A stretch of DNA of 47,130 nt from Chloroflexota bacterium. Lineage in GTDB: Bacteria; Chloroflexota; Anaerolineae; Aggregatilineales; Phototrophicaceae. This document shows, in pieces, positions 32,279 through 41,492 of the stretch. Location of the stretch: positions 1 to 47,130 of the forward strand of contig VXNO01000040.1 in NCBI GenBank assembly GCA_009840575.1. The letters run 5' to 3'. The position numbers were made by a program, and so were the translations under genes. Every line of letters starts with the position of its first letter. Positions within the stretch are counted from its first letter, which is position 1. The notes beneath the pieces are model-generated. The model saw only the letters and a list, made by a program, of their open reading frames with translations. It did not search any database and had not been told where the DNA came from.

Positions 32279-34153
32279 CTAGGCTTCGGTGAACTCCGCG
32301 TCGATGACATCTTCATCTTCTTTTTTGCTCTGCGCGCCGTCTGCTTCGCCCTCTTGGTACATCGCGCCGCCCAGCGCCTGCAAATGCGCCATCAGCGCTT
32401 CGGTAGCCGACTTGGTATCGCTGAGGCTGTCGCCTGCCATCGCCGTGCGCAGCGCCGCGATCTTGGCTTCGGTCTCGCTCGCCATCTCCGCCAGCAGCTT
32501 GTCTTTGTGCTCGCTCAGCAATTTCTCGGCTTGGTAGATGGCGCTTTCCGCCTGATTTTCGACTTCCGCCTTTTCTTTCTGCTCGGCATCTGCGCTGGCA
32601 AATTTTTCGGCTTCGGCGACGGCGCGGTCGACTTGCTCGTCGGTCAAGCCGCTGCTGGCGGTGATGACAATCGTCTGCTCGGCACCAGTCGCCTTGTCTT
32701 TGGCGGCGACATTCAACGTGCCATTGGCATCGATATCAAAGGTTACTTCGATCTGGGGCATGCCGCGCGGGGCGGGCGGGATATTCGCCAGGATGAAGGT
32801 GCCCAGTGACTTGTTATCGCGAGCCATGGAGCGCTCGCCTTGCAGGACATTGATCTCCACCTGAGTCTGTCCATCCGCCGCGGTGGAGAAAACCTGCGAC
32901 TTCTTGGTGGGGATGGTGGTGTTGCGGTCGATCATGGCGGTAGCGACCCCGCCCAGCGTCTCGATAGCCAGGGTCAAGGGCGTAACATCCAGCAGCAGGA
33001 TGTCTTTGACATCGCCGCCCAGCACGCCACCTTGGATCGCCGCGCCCAAGGCGACCACTTCGTCCGGGTTGACGCGCCGGGTAGGCTCTTTGCCGAAGAA
33101 GCGCTGCACAGCCTCTTGCACCGCGGGCATGCGCGTCATGCCGCCGACTAGCAGCACCGTATCCACATCGCTCGTGGTCAAGCCAGCGGCTCCCAGCGCA
33201 TCGCGGCAGGGTTTGATTGATGCGTCGATCAGGTCGTCCACCAGCGCCTCCAGCTGGGAGCGCGTCAGACTCATGTTGAGGTGCTTGGGCCCACTGGCGT
33301 CAGCAGTGATGAAAGGCAGGCTAATCTCGGCGCTGGTGGTATTCGACAGCTCAATCTTGGCTTTTTCCGCCGCTTCTTTGAGCCGCTGCAGCGCCTGCAA
33401 ATCATTGCGCAGGTTGATGCCTGTATCCTTCTGGAAGTCATCGGCGATGCGGTTAATGATGCGCTCGTCAAAATTATCGCCGCCCAGGAAGGTATCGCCG
33501 CTGGTCGATTTCACTTCGAAGACTCCGTCGGCGATCTCCAGGATGGAGATGTCAAAGGTGCCGCCGCCCATGTCATAGACCGCCACGATGCCTTCTTCGC
33601 GGCTCTCCAAGCCGAATGACAGGCAAGACGCGGTCGGCTCGTTGATGATGCGCAGGACATCCAGCCCGGCGATCTTGCCGGCGTCTTTGGTAGCGTTGCG
33701 CTGGGTATCGTTGAAATAGGCGGGCACAGTGATGACAGCTTGGTCGACCGTCTGCCCCAGGTAGGCTTCGGCATCGGCTTTGAGCTTCTGCAAGACCATC
33801 GCCGAGATCTCCGGCGGGCTGTAATCGCGCTCGTTCATGCGGATGCGCACATCGCCATTCTGCGCTGCGGATAGCGTATAGGGCATCAATTCGCGCGCTT
33901 CGGAGACGGCCGAGTCAGCGAATTTGCGTCCCATAAAACGCTTGACGGAAAAAACAGTGTTCTCAGGATTGACGACAGCCTGGTTGCGCGCCACCCGCCC
34001 GACCAGCCGCTCGCCGGTCTTGGCGTTGATTGCCACCACCGATGGCACCAGGTTGCCGCCTTCCGCCGAGGGGATGACGGTCGGCTCGCCAGCTTCCATC
34101 ACGGCGACCACCGAATTGGTTGTGCCCAGGTCGATGCCTATGATTCTTCCCAT
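32279..34153 (-). CDS. dnaK: Chaperone protein DnaK (Hsp70)
   Basis: The ATP-driven protein-folding chaperone, 624 aa. The ATPase domain has [54 protein letters not shown] and [14 protein letters not shown]. The substrate domain starts [22 protein letters not shown], and the lid ends with the acidic [10 protein letters not shown]. The usual N-terminal nucleotide signature is intact. It lies 52 bases after grpE with AAAGGGAGATAAAC before the ATG. The gene downstream on the same strand is a P63C insertion, not dnaJ. Confidence 0.98.
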   Translation of the reverse strand: MGRIIGIDLGTTNSVVAVMEAGEPTVIPSAEGGNLVPSVVAINAKTGERLVGRVARNQAVVNPENTVFSVKRFMGRKFADSAVSEARELMPYTLSAAQNGDVRIRMNERDYSPPEISAMVLQKLKADAEAYLGQTVDQAVITVPAYFNDTQRNATKDAGKIAGLDVLRIINEPTASCLSFGLESREEGIVAVYDMGGGTFDISILEIADGVFEVKSTSGDTFLGGDNFDERIINRIADDFQKDTGINLRNDLQALQRLKEAAEKAKIELSNTTSAEISLPFITADASGPKHLNMSLTRSQLEALVDDLIDASIKPCRDALGAAGLTTSDVDTVLLVGGMTRMPAVQEAVQRFFGKEPTRRVNPDEVVALGAAIQGGVLGGDVKDILLLDVTPLTLAIETLGGVATAMIDRNTTIPTKKSQVFSTAADGQTQVEINVLQGERSMARDNKSLGTFILANIPPAPRGMPQIEVTFDIDANGTLNVAAKDKATGAEQTIVITASSGLTDEQVDRAVAEAEKFASADAEQKEKAEVENQAESAIYQAEKLLSEHKDKLLAEMASETEAKIAALRTAMAGDSLSDTKSATEALMAHLQALGGAMYQEGEADGAQSKKEDEDVIDAEFTEA

Positions 34154-34205
34154 GTTTATCTCCCTTTCTCTTTTATCGCGCGGCTGTGGCAGGGGCGCTA
34201 TTTAT

Positions 34206-34919
34206 CTAGCCCGCTACCATCACCAGCGCTTCTCTTAATACAAAGTCGCCCACGCGGTAGCCACGCCGCAAGGTCTGCGCCACAGTCCCGCTTTCGTTCG
34301 CGCCGCTGCTGTCGATGCCGATGGCTTGGTGCAGCTTGCCATCAAAGGGCTCGCCAGGTGCCGGGTCAATCGCTTCGACAGCCAGCGAAAATGTCTCGTC
34401 TTCAAGCTTGGCGGCTGCGACTTTATCGACCAACTCGTCAAAGGTCAGCGCTGCCTTGGCATCCAGCTTGATGACGATTGTGTCGGCGTCGATGTGACTG
34501 GCTAGCGCCGCTTCCAATTTGCCTTGCAGCATCCGCACGCCCGTGACCCAGTCGTGGTGGCGAATGTCGTCTGGCGGGGTCGGCGAGGCGCTGAGGAATT
34601 CGTCGACTGCATAAATCAGCGCTTCCAGCTTTTGCGCCGCAGCCAGTTGCGAGCGCTGCTTTAATGTCTCGCCGCTCTTTTTTTGCCGCTCGATTTCTTT
34701 TTTGAGCTCGTCAATAGTCTTGTTGGCGCTGTGCCAGCCAGCCAGGTTTTCATTCGCCAGTTGCGTCGCGGCTTGCAGCGCTTCTTGCGCCGCGTGCCGT
34801 TCCTGGATGGCTTCTTTTAATGCCTTCTTTGCCGTGCCCAGGTCGTCCAGGGCTTCCATCTCCATGTCCGCGGCTGGTGTCTCGTTTTGGGCATTATCTT
34901 GCTGGGTTGCGTCGCTCAT
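34206..34919 (-). CDS. grpE: Nucleotide exchange factor GrpE
   Basis: Releases ADP from DnaK, 237 aa. An acidic, low-complexity N-terminus (residues 1-30) leads into a long coiled coil with IQERHAAQEALQAATQLANENLAGWHSANKTIDELKKEIERQK. The C-terminal beta domain has KLHQAIGIDSSGANESGTVAQTLRRGYRVGDFVLREALVMVA, the GrpE signature. Its coiled coil is more divergent than usual, but position between hrcA and dnaK and the C-terminal motif leave little doubt. It is preceded by a 141-base gap holding a weak promoter candidate. Confidence 0.93.
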   Translation of the reverse strand: MSDATQQDNAQNETPAADMEMEALDDLGTAKKALKEAIQERHAAQEALQAATQLANENLAGWHSANKTIDELKKEIERQKKSGETLKQRSQLAAAQKLEALIYAVDEFLSASPTPPDDIRHHDWVTGVRMLQGKLEAALASHIDADTIVIKLDAKAALTFDELVDKVAAAKLEDETFSLAVEAIDPAPGEPFDGKLHQAIGIDSSGANESGTVAQTLRRGYRVGDFVLREALVMVAG

Positions 34920-35006
34920 GAACCGTCCTTCCGCGCAAAGCGCCCGCCGCAGTGGTCTGCCACCATTGTTGCGAATGCGTATATGACCTATATCAGAACA
35001 GACGGG

Positions 35007-35012
35007 ATTATA
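35007..35012 (-). promoter_or_regulatory. Candidate -10 box for grpE-dnaK
   Basis: A perfect TATAAT on the minus strand, 88 bases before the grpE start. The -35 at 17 bases is poor (GCGATA). There is no recognisable CIRCE near it. Otherwise the 34920-35060 gap shows nothing. Confidence 0.35.
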
Positions 35013-35060
35013 GTTAGATTCAGCAAGAATATCGCGCGCGCAGGCGAAGTCTTATGAAGT

Positions 35061-36155
35061 TTATATGTTGCCGCGCTCGCCCTCGTCTACGCCATCTTGA
35101 TAGAGCGTCGCCAGCACATTCGTCATCAGGTTGGAGACATAGCGCACTGTGCTGATGGCGCGCCCATAATTGATATGTGTTGGCCCCAAAACGCCGATAG
35201 CGCCGCTCATTTTCCCGGGATCGCCATAGCGACTGAGCACCATGCTCAAGCGGCTGAGGTCTTGGTAACGCCCGTCGCCGGCGATGACAACGCGCACATC
35301 GAGCGCCTCGCCCGGAGCATCGCTGGGCAGCCGGCCCAGCAGGTCGTTCAGCAGCGCATTCAGCACGGTGTGTTCTTCCAGGATGCGGATGGCTTGCTGG
35401 GCGGCTTCTTCATCAGCGAAGCTCTCGATGATGCGGCTGAGCCCGTCGCGGTAAATGAAACGGACTTGGTTGTTGTCGGCGGTTTCAATTAACTCTGCCG
35501 TCAAATCCGCCACTTCGCGGTCGAGCATCGGCAGGTTGATGCTGCGCAGCCGCACCTGGCGCGCGCCCAAGCCGGTACAAAGCTCATTGACGCGCTTGGC
35601 GGCTTCCGCCAGTTTTGCCTGGGGCACAGCATCCGCCAGGGTCAACATGCGCTGGTGCACACTGCCGCTATGCAGCACTAAAACCATCAAGGCGAGCCGC
35701 CCTTGTATGGAAATCAGCTCGACATGTTTGAAAGTATTCGTCTGGGCGATGGGCGGCGTAACGATCGATGCGGTCTGCACCGAGCGCGAAAGCAGCGCCG
35801 CTGTCCGCCGCATCCACTGTTCCATGCCGACTCGCAAGGTGCCGACCCGCTCGGAGATGTGGCTCTGTTCGCCGCGGGTCAAGCTATGGTTTTGCAGCAG
35901 TCGCCGCACAAAATAGCGAAAGCCAGCCGCGGTCGGCAGCCTGCCCGCCGATGTGTGGGGCGCGGCGATATAACCCAACTCTTCCAACTGCGCCATCTCG
36001 TTGCGCACCGTCGCCGAGCTGATATTCAGTTGGAAATTCTCAACCAGATGCCCCGAACTGACCGGCTCCGGCTTCTCCGAATAGGCTTGTACGATGCAAG
36101 TCAGGATGGCTTCCTGGCGGCTACTCAAGTCGGGCAGATGGTAGTCTTCAGCCAT
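35061..36155 (-). CDS. hrcA: Heat-inducible transcription repressor HrcA
   Basis: The repressor that controls grpE/dnaK/dnaJ-type heat-shock operons through CIRCE operators and senses GroEL availability. It is 364 aa. The N-terminal winged helix has LSSRQEAILTCIVQAYSEKPEPVSSGHLVENFQLNISSATVRNEMAQLEELGYI, followed by HTSAGRLPTAAGFRYFV. The C-terminal GAF-like domain ends GVLGPTHINYGRAISTVRYVSNLM. I chose the ATG at 36155 (MAEDYHLPDLSSRQ), with AGAGG upstream. The open frame extends 57 codons further up, but that part has no HrcA similarity and crosses the trxA promoter region. Confidence 0.95.
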   Translation of the reverse strand: MAEDYHLPDLSSRQEAILTCIVQAYSEKPEPVSSGHLVENFQLNISSATVRNEMAQLEELGYIAAPHTSAGRLPTAAGFRYFVRRLLQNHSLTRGEQSHISERVGTLRVGMEQWMRRTAALLSRSVQTASIVTPPIAQTNTFKHVELISIQGRLALMVLVLHSGSVHQRMLTLADAVPQAKLAEAAKRVNELCTGLGARQVRLRSINLPMLDREVADLTAELIETADNNQVRFIYRDGLSRIIESFADEEAAQQAIRILEEHTVLNALLNDLLGRLPSDAPGEALDVRVVIAGDGRYQDLSRLSMVLSRYGDPGKMSGAIGVLGPTHINYGRAISTVRYVSNLMTNVLATLYQDGVDEGERGNI

Positions 36156-36186
36156 GATGCCTCTGCGGTTGGGATAGCTTGCGCAG

Positions 36187-36216
36187 ATGCTAGCACGTCC
36201 CCTGCCGCTATGGCAA
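36187..36216 (-). promoter_or_regulatory. Promoter for hrcA
   Basis: On the minus strand TTGCCA (plus 36211-36216), an 18-base spacer and TAGCAT (36187-36192) preceded by TGC form a good promoter. The -10 overlaps the palindrome TGCTAGCA. Divergent trxA sequences start on the other side. Confidence 0.6.
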
Positions 36217-36230
36217 TTCTGATGTAAGAT
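36202..36230 (+). promoter_or_regulatory. Weak promoter candidate for trxA
   Basis: CTGCCG (36202-36207), 17 bases and TAAGAT (36225-36230). It overlaps the divergent hrcA promoter, so the two could compete for polymerase. Confidence 0.35.
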
Positions 36231-36284
36231 GAAGCGCCAGTTGTTCGTCTTATGAGCAGATCGACAAAGAAGAGAGGAGTCAAC

Positions 36285-36611
36285 ATGAGCAGCCAGACAT
36301 TTGATGTCAACGAAGCGGATTTCCAAAATGAAGTGCTGGATAGCGCGACCCCCGTGCTGGTGGATTTTTGGGCGGAATGGTGCGGTCCTTGCAAGATGAT
36401 CGCGCCGATTGTCGATGAGATTGCCAGTGACTACGCCGGCAAGCTGCGCGTCGCCAAAGTTGATGCCGATGCCAACCAGGCAATCATCATGAATTATGGC
36501 ATCATGGGCATCCCCACGCTAATCCTGTTCAAAGGCGGAGAACCTGTCGAACGGATCACCGGTTTCAAACCCAAAGGCAAGATCGTCAGCGCCATCGCCG
36601 CGCATATCTAA
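36285..36611 (+). CDS. trxA: Thioredoxin
   Basis: A cytoplasmic protein disulfide reductase, 108 aa. The active site is WAEWCGPCKMIAP, the cis-proline is in GIMGIPTLILFKGG, and the core has VAKVDADANQ. The ATG at 36285 has AGAGAGGAG seven bases upstream and gives the standard thioredoxin length. It diverges from hrcA across a shared promoter gap and is followed by a terminator-like hairpin, so it is a single-gene unit. The fit to the family is complete. Confidence 0.97.
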   Translation: MSSQTFDVNEADFQNEVLDSATPVLVDFWAEWCGPCKMIAPIVDEIASDYAGKLRVAKVDADANQAIIMNYGIMGIPTLILFKGGEPVERITGFKPKGKIVSAIAAHI

Positions 36612-36687
36612 GCTGCGCTCGCTAACTGGTCCGCCGCCCTCTACAAGCGCCCGTGCCTCCGCGCGCGCCCTGCTTGCCTAGAAAAAG

Positions 36688-36715
36688 CCCCTCCCTCATT
36701 TTGGGGGAGGGGTTT
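36688..36715 (+). terminator. Terminator-like repeat after trxA
   Basis: CCCCTCCC (36688-36695) pairs with GGGAGGGG (36705-36712) around TCATTTTGG, followed by TTT. The same 22 bases recur at 47109-47130 after dnaE, so it is a dispersed repeat, probably serving as a terminator in both places. Confidence 0.6.
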
Positions 36716-36744
36716 GGGGCGGGGGCAATCCCGCGCCAGGCAGC

Positions 36745-36773
36745 CTAGACCGCGCAGCTTTTCCTGCTATCAT
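36745..36773 (+). promoter_or_regulatory. Promoter candidate for prs
   Basis: CTAGAC (36745-36750), a 17-base spacer and TATCAT (36768-36773) preceded by TGC, an extended -10. The start would be near 36780, about 43 bases before the prs ATG. Confidence 0.45.
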
Positions 36774-36822
36774 CAGCAGACACCAGCAATTCCACCTTTG
36801 CCGTCCAGTTGCCGAAAGCGCC

Positions 36823-37896
36823 ATGAACACGAGAGAACTGTTCAAAGTACCCGGTGCCAAGTACAGCCCAATTGTGGAACCCCGTCCCGACTCGGAAGCG
36901 CCCGAACAATCGGCTACCATGCGTTTCGGCTCGATGAAGATTTTCTCTGGCAGCGCTTCGCAGGAATTGGGCAGCGAGATTAGCGACTATATTCGCGGCA
37001 TATCATCGTACAATGTCAAGCCCGGTGCCTATTACCGCACGGTCTTTTCTAACGAAAACATCTTCATCAAGCTGGAAGAGAGCGTGCGCGGCAAGGATGT
37101 TTACCTCGTGCAGACGATGGCTTCGCCCGTGCACGACAACTTCATGGAAATGCTGATCATGATTGACGCGCTGAAGCGGGACTCGGCTTGGCGCATCAAT
37201 CTGGTCGTGCCGTATATGAGTTATACGCGCTCGGACAAAAAAGACCAGCCGCGCGTGCCCATCTCGGCGCGACTCATCGCCAACATGATCGAGACCGCCG
37301 GCGTCGATCGCTATATGACCATCGACCTGCACTCCGGGCAGATCCAAGGCTTCTTTAATATCCCTGGCGATGCGCTCACGGCATTTCATCTTTTGAGCGA
37401 CTACATCCTCGCCCGGCTGCGCGCTGGGGAACTGGGTGATCTTGTCGTGGTGGCGACAGACTTGGGCTTCGCCAAGCAAGGCAGGAACTGGGCGGAGACG
37501 CTGGGCGTGCCGCTTGCATTCGTGGAGAAGCGCCGCGTCAGCAATGCCGAAAGCCCGCGTGCCTTATCGCTGATTGGCAGCGTCGAAGGCAAGAACGTAC
37601 TGCTGGTCGATGATGAGGTCAATACTGCCGGCAGCGTCGTCAATGCTGTGAATGTCGTGCGCGATTATGGCGCGCGCGATGTGCTCTTCGCTTTCACGCA
37701 TCCTTTCTTCTCCGAGCGGGCTTATGAGCGCCTCGCCGCCCTCGGCCTGCGTGAAATCATTTTCACCAACACACTTGCCATCCCCGAAGCTCGCAAGCTG
37801 CCCAATATGACTGTGCTATCCATCGCGCCATTGCTGGGCGAGGTCATCCTGCGGGCGCACGAGGGCAGAAGCGTAGGCGCGCTCTTCAATGAGTGA
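36823..37896 (+). CDS. prs: Ribose-phosphate pyrophosphokinase (PRPP synthetase) family protein
   Basis: Makes PRPP from ribose-5-phosphate and ATP. It is 357 aa; the usual enzyme is about 315. The excess is mostly a 37-residue N-terminal extension before MKIFSGSASQELGSEIS. Core motifs: VQTMASPVHDNFMEMLIMIDAL, YMSYTRSDKKDQPRVPISARLIANMIETAG, TIDLHSGQIQGFF, the flexible-loop VEKRRV and the PRPP loop LLVDDEVNTAGSVV. That loop normally reads VDDMIDTGGT, so the fifth acidic residue is Asn here. It starts a two-gene unit with a VTT membrane protein, overlapping by eight bases. An internal ATG at 36934 would give a standard N-terminus. It could be a diverged Prs-like protein and not the main enzyme. 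Confidence 0.85.
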   Translation: MNTRELFKVPGAKYSPIVEPRPDSEAPEQSATMRFGSMKIFSGSASQELGSEISDYIRGISSYNVKPGAYYRTVFSNENIFIKLEESVRGKDVYLVQTMASPVHDNFMEMLIMIDALKRDSAWRINLVVPYMSYTRSDKKDQPRVPISARLIANMIETAGVDRYMTIDLHSGQIQGFFNIPGDALTAFHLLSDYILARLRAGELGDLVVVATDLGFAKQGRNWAETLGVPLAFVEKRRVSNAESPRALSLIGSVEGKNVLLVDDEVNTAGSVVNAVNVVRDYGARDVLFAFTHPFFSERAYERLAALGLREIIFTNTLAIPEARKLPNMTVLSIAPLLGEVILRAHEGRSVGALFNE

Positions 37897-38614
37897 CAAA
37901 ATGGGCAGTGAAGAAAAGCGCTCCATCTATACCCCGTCCGACGATCCACCCAGCCGATTGCATTCCTCGACGCTGCTGCTGGGCGCGGTGTCTTACATGG
38001 CGCTATTTGCGCTGTTCTCGTGGATTGTGAACCTGGTCGGCTTGCAGGAATTGCAGTTGATGGTGGCTGGCGCGGGCATCTGGGGTCCGCTCTTTTATGT
38101 CGGTATCAAAGCCATGACCTTCACTTTCGCGCCGCTTTCGGCTGGTCCTATCCAACTGGCGGCGGGCTTGCTCTTTGGCGTCGAGCTAGGCACCTTTTAT
38201 TCGCTGCTGGGCGAGGTAATTGGCGGCACCATCAATGTCTTGATCGGGCGGCTCTACGGGCGTCCGCTCATCCTGCGCTTGGTCGGCGAGCAAGGCTTGG
38301 AGCGCATCGACAAGTTTTACCTGCGCTACCTGGACGATTGGAAGCAGTTGCTGGCGGCGCGCCTGGTACTTTTCTCCGTCTATGACTTCATCAGCTATGC
38401 GGTGGGCTTGGGGCGCATTCGCCTGTATGTGTATATTATGGCGTCCTTCTTCGGCGGTTGGCTGCCGACCTATATCATTGTCCGCTTTGGTTCTGAGGTC
38501 GCCCAGGATTTTCGTGTGCAGTTGGTCATCTATGCTGCGGTGACTATCCTGCTGGTCAGCTTCTTCCTCTTCCGCCGCCCCATAGAAAATTTGCTGGAGC
38601 GGCTGCGGAAATAG
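37889..38614 (+). CDS. VTT-domain (TVP38/TMEM64/DedA-like) membrane protein
   Basis: A 241-aa polytopic protein. Residues 1-28 are polar and cytoplasmic, followed by about five or six hydrophobic segments. The VTT signature is seen in FAPLSAGPIQLAAGLLFGVELGTFYSLLGEVIGGTINVLIGRLYGR, with a small-residue re-entrant loop, and in RLVLFSVYDFISYAVGLGRIRLYVYIMASFFGGWLP. Family members are lipid scramblases or flippases and undecaprenyl-phosphate recycling proteins. No substrate can be named here. The start overlaps the prs end (ATGAGTGA), so it is translated after prs. A promoter for secA follows. Confidence 0.82.
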   Translation: MSDKMGSEEKRSIYTPSDDPPSRLHSSTLLLGAVSYMALFALFSWIVNLVGLQELQLMVAGAGIWGPLFYVGIKAMTFTFAPLSAGPIQLAAGLLFGVELGTFYSLLGEVIGGTINVLIGRLYGRPLILRLVGEQGLERIDKFYLRYLDDWKQLLAARLVLFSVYDFISYAVGLGRIRLYVYIMASFFGGWLPTYIIVRFGSEVAQDFRVQLVIYAAVTILLVSFFLFRRPIENLLERLRK

Positions 38615-38627
38615 CTGCCGCGCTCTG

Positions 38628-38636
38628 TGCTATACT
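38628..38636 (+). promoter_or_regulatory. Extended -10 promoter for secA
   Basis: TGC followed by TATACT (38631-38636), 34 bases before the secA ATG. The -35 region is weak (GAAATA). Confidence 0.45.
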
Positions 38637-38669
38637 GACGGCAAATCGACGAGGCAAACGCGACAAGCC

Positions 38670-41477
38670 ATGTTTCGCAAGCTAGTGAAGACCATCTTTG
38701 GCGACCCCATGCAAAAGGCGCTCGCCAGCTACCAAGGCAAAGTCGAGCAAATCAACGCGCTGGAAGGGTCCTTGCAGCGCCTGGATGACGCGGCGCTCAA
38801 AGAAAAGCTGCACAAATTAAAATCACAGCGGAAAAATGGCGCGGCGCTGGACGAACTCATGCCCGAAGTCTACGCCCTGGTGCGCGAGGCATCGGTGCGC
38901 ACGATCGGCCTGCGGCATTATGATGTGCAGCTCATCGGCGGCATCGTCTTGCACGAGGGGCGCATCGCCGAGATGAAGACGGGCGAAGGCAAAACCCTGG
39001 TCGCCACCTTGCCGCTGGTTTTGAATGCGCTGGACGAGCGCGGCGCGCACCTGGTAACGCCCAATGACTACCTCTCTAAGCACGGCTTGCAGTTCATGGG
39101 CCCCATCTACAGCCTGCTCGGCTTGTCGGCTGCCGTCATCCAAAATACCGGCGGCCAGCCCGATAGCGGCTCCTTCCTGTTTGACCCCGCTTTCATCTCT
39201 GACGATGCGCGCTATCAAAACCTGCGCCCAATCAGCCGCCGCGAAGCCTATCAAGCCGACATCCTCTATGGAACGAACAACGAATTTGGCTTCGACTACC
39301 TGCGCGACAATATGGCGCTTTCTCATGAAGGGCTGGTGCAGCGCGAGTTGAACTACGCCATCGTTGACGAAGTCGATAATATCCTCATCGACGAAGCGCG
39401 CACGCCGCTGATTATCTCTGGTCCCGCTGATGAGCCATCCGACTTTTATCGCCGCTTCGCATCAATCGTGAAGCGGCTGAAAAAGAGCAGCGAAGACAGC
39501 GTGGAAGACGAAGCGCCCGATGGCGACTATGTGCTGGATATCGGCGACCGCATCGTTTACCTGACCGAGCAAGGCGTGGAAAAGGTCGAGAATGCCCTGG
39601 GGCTTGCGCAGCTTTATCACCCCGACAATGCCGAGATGCTGCCCTACCTGGATAGCTGCCTGCGCGCCCAGACGCTTTTTGAGCGCGACAAAGAATACAT
39701 CGTGCAAAATGGCGAAGTCGTCATTGTGGATGACTTCACGGGAAGACTCATGCCGGGGCGGCGCTTCTCCGAAGGTTTGCACCAAGCCATCGAAGCCAAA
39801 GAAAATGTGCAGATCCGCCGCGAGAATATCACCATGGCGACCATCACCTTCCAAAACTTCTTCCGTATGTACGCCAAGCTGGCGGGCATGACTGGCACCG
39901 CGCTCACCGAAGCCGAAGAGTTCGAAAAAACCTACGAACTGGATGTCGTGCCTATCCCCACGCATCGCCAGGTCATCCGCAACGATGCCAACGACCTGAT
40001 CTATGTCAACGAAACATCCAAGTGGAATGCCATCGTCAATGCCATCCAGGAGCGCAACCAACACAAGCAGCCCATCCTGGTTGGTACCGTCGCCGTGGAA
40101 ACATCGGAGCGCTTGAGCAGGTACCTGCACAAAGCCGGCATCAAACACGAAGTGCTCAATGCCAAGCAGCACGAAAAAGAAGCCGAGATCATCACCCAGG
40201 CGGGCAGACCGGGCGCGGTTACCATCGCTACCAATATGGCGGGGCGCGGCGTGGATATCCTGCTGGGCGGCAACCCCGAAGGGCTGGCGCGGGCATCGCT
40301 GCGCCGGCAGGGCATCGACTTGACCGCCGCCAGCGAATCGCAGTGGGCTGCGGCGCTGAAAGAAGCCGAAGCGCAGGTCGAGCGCGACAGACAGGTCGTC
40401 CTGGGGGCGGGTGGGCTTTTCGTGCTGGGCACAGAACGTCACGATGCGCGCCGCATAGACAACCAGTTGCGCGGGCGCTCGGGCAGGCAGGGCGACCCCG
40501 GCGAATCACGGTTTTATCTCAGCCTGGATGACGATTTGATGAAGCGCTTCGCTAATGACAATGTCAAGCGCTTGATGAAGACAGCCGGCTTCCCCGAGAA
40601 CGAAGCCATCCAGCACGGCATGATCAGCAAGTCGATTGAACAGGCGCAGATCCGCGTCGAGGGGCACAACTTCGATATCCGCAAGCGCGTCGTCGAATAC
40701 GACGATGTCGTCAACCGCCAGCGTGAAATCATCTATTCGCAGCGCTTTCAATGGCTGCAAAAAGACGCCGAAACTCTGCACGGCGATTATCTGGAGATGA
40801 TCCAGGCGCAAGCCGCCGCCACCATCGAAGCCACCTTCGCCGCCGACCACACTGGCGAACAGCTTGATGCCGGCGCGATGTATCAGCAGATAGCCAGCGC
40901 CGGTTTGCCCCTGCCACAAGAAATCACCCCCGACGCCCTGGACGAGTTTGAATCCGACTTTCTGACCGAGCGCATCTGCCTGCATGTCGCCACGCTGCTT
41001 GATGAAAAGCGCGGGCAGTTGGAAGCGGCGCGCGCCGGGCTGATGGAAATCGCCGAGCGCCAGACAGTCATCCGCGCTTTGGATCACTACTGGCAGCGGC
41101 ATCTGACCGACCTGGACATCTTGCGTGAGGGCATCGGCTTGCAAGCTATCGCGCAGAAGGACCCGCTGGTCGAATACCAACGGCAGGGCTTCCAGATGTT
41201 CCGCGTTGTCGAGGACACTTACCGCAAGGTGGCAGCGCGCAATATCTTCCTTGTGCAGCCAGCCGTGATGCAGACGCCGCAGCGCCGCCGCAGGATGCGC
41301 GAGCACCATGCTGATGCCGCCTTCAACCAGGGCGAGCGCCCGCGACAGCAAACCGTGCGCAATACCAACCGCCGCCCCGGCCCCAACAAACCCTGCTGGT
41401 GTGGCAGCGGCAAAAAATACAAACACTGCCACCGGCGCGAAGATCAACTCTCGGGCCGCTTCCGGCAAGCTGGCTGA
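38670..41477 (+). CDS. secA: Preprotein translocase ATPase SecA
   Basis: The motor that drives proteins through SecYEG, 935 aa. Walker A is EMKTGEGKTLVATLPLVLNAL, preceded by RHYDVQLIGGIVLHEGRIAEM. Walker B region: IVDEVDNILIDEARTPLIISG (usually SILIDEAR). The second nucleotide fold has VGTVAVETSERLS, ATNMAGRGVDILLGGNPE and NQLRGRSGRQGDPGESRFYLSL. A preprotein cross-linking domain and helical wing follow. The C-terminus is a zinc motif (CWCGSGKKYKHCH) preceded by a basic, low-complexity linker. ATG with no strong ribosome binding site (GAGGCAAACGCGACAAGCC). Confidence 0.98.
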   Translation: MFRKLVKTIFGDPMQKALASYQGKVEQINALEGSLQRLDDAALKEKLHKLKSQRKNGAALDELMPEVYALVREASVRTIGLRHYDVQLIGGIVLHEGRIAEMKTGEGKTLVATLPLVLNALDERGAHLVTPNDYLSKHGLQFMGPIYSLLGLSAAVIQNTGGQPDSGSFLFDPAFISDDARYQNLRPISRREAYQADILYGTNNEFGFDYLRDNMALSHEGLVQRELNYAIVDEVDNILIDEARTPLIISGPADEPSDFYRRFASIVKRLKKSSEDSVEDEAPDGDYVLDIGDRIVYLTEQGVEKVENALGLAQLYHPDNAEMLPYLDSCLRAQTLFERDKEYIVQNGEVVIVDDFTGRLMPGRRFSEGLHQAIEAKENVQIRRENITMATITFQNFFRMYAKLAGMTGTALTEAEEFEKTYELDVVPIPTHRQVIRNDANDLIYVNETSKWNAIVNAIQERNQHKQPILVGTVAVETSERLSRYLHKAGIKHEVLNAKQHEKEAEIITQAGRPGAVTIATNMAGRGVDILLGGNPEGLARASLRRQGIDLTAASESQWAAALKEAEAQVERDRQVVLGAGGLFVLGTERHDARRIDNQLRGRSGRQGDPGESRFYLSLDDDLMKRFANDNVKRLMKTAGFPENEAIQHGMISKSIEQAQIRVEGHNFDIRKRVVEYDDVVNRQREIIYSQRFQWLQKDAETLHGDYLEMIQAQAAATIEATFAADHTGEQLDAGAMYQQIASAGLPLPQEITPDALDEFESDFLTERICLHVATLLDEKRGQLEAARAGLMEIAERQTVIRALDHYWQRHLTDLDILREGIGLQAIAQKDPLVEYQRQGFQMFRVVEDTYRKVAARNIFLVQPAVMQTPQRRRRMREHHADAAFNQGERPRQQTVRNTNRRPGPNKPCWCGSGKKYKHCHRREDQLSGRFRQAG

Positions 41478-41492
41478 GCCGCCGCCCTAACC

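Noticed and set aside
36187..36200. CTAGCACGTC as a CIRCE half-site
   Set aside because: It resembles TTAGCACTC, but no matching second half lies at nine bases.
36156..36326. N-terminal extension of HrcA
   Set aside because: The extra 57 residues show no HrcA similarity and run across the divergent promoter region and into trxA.
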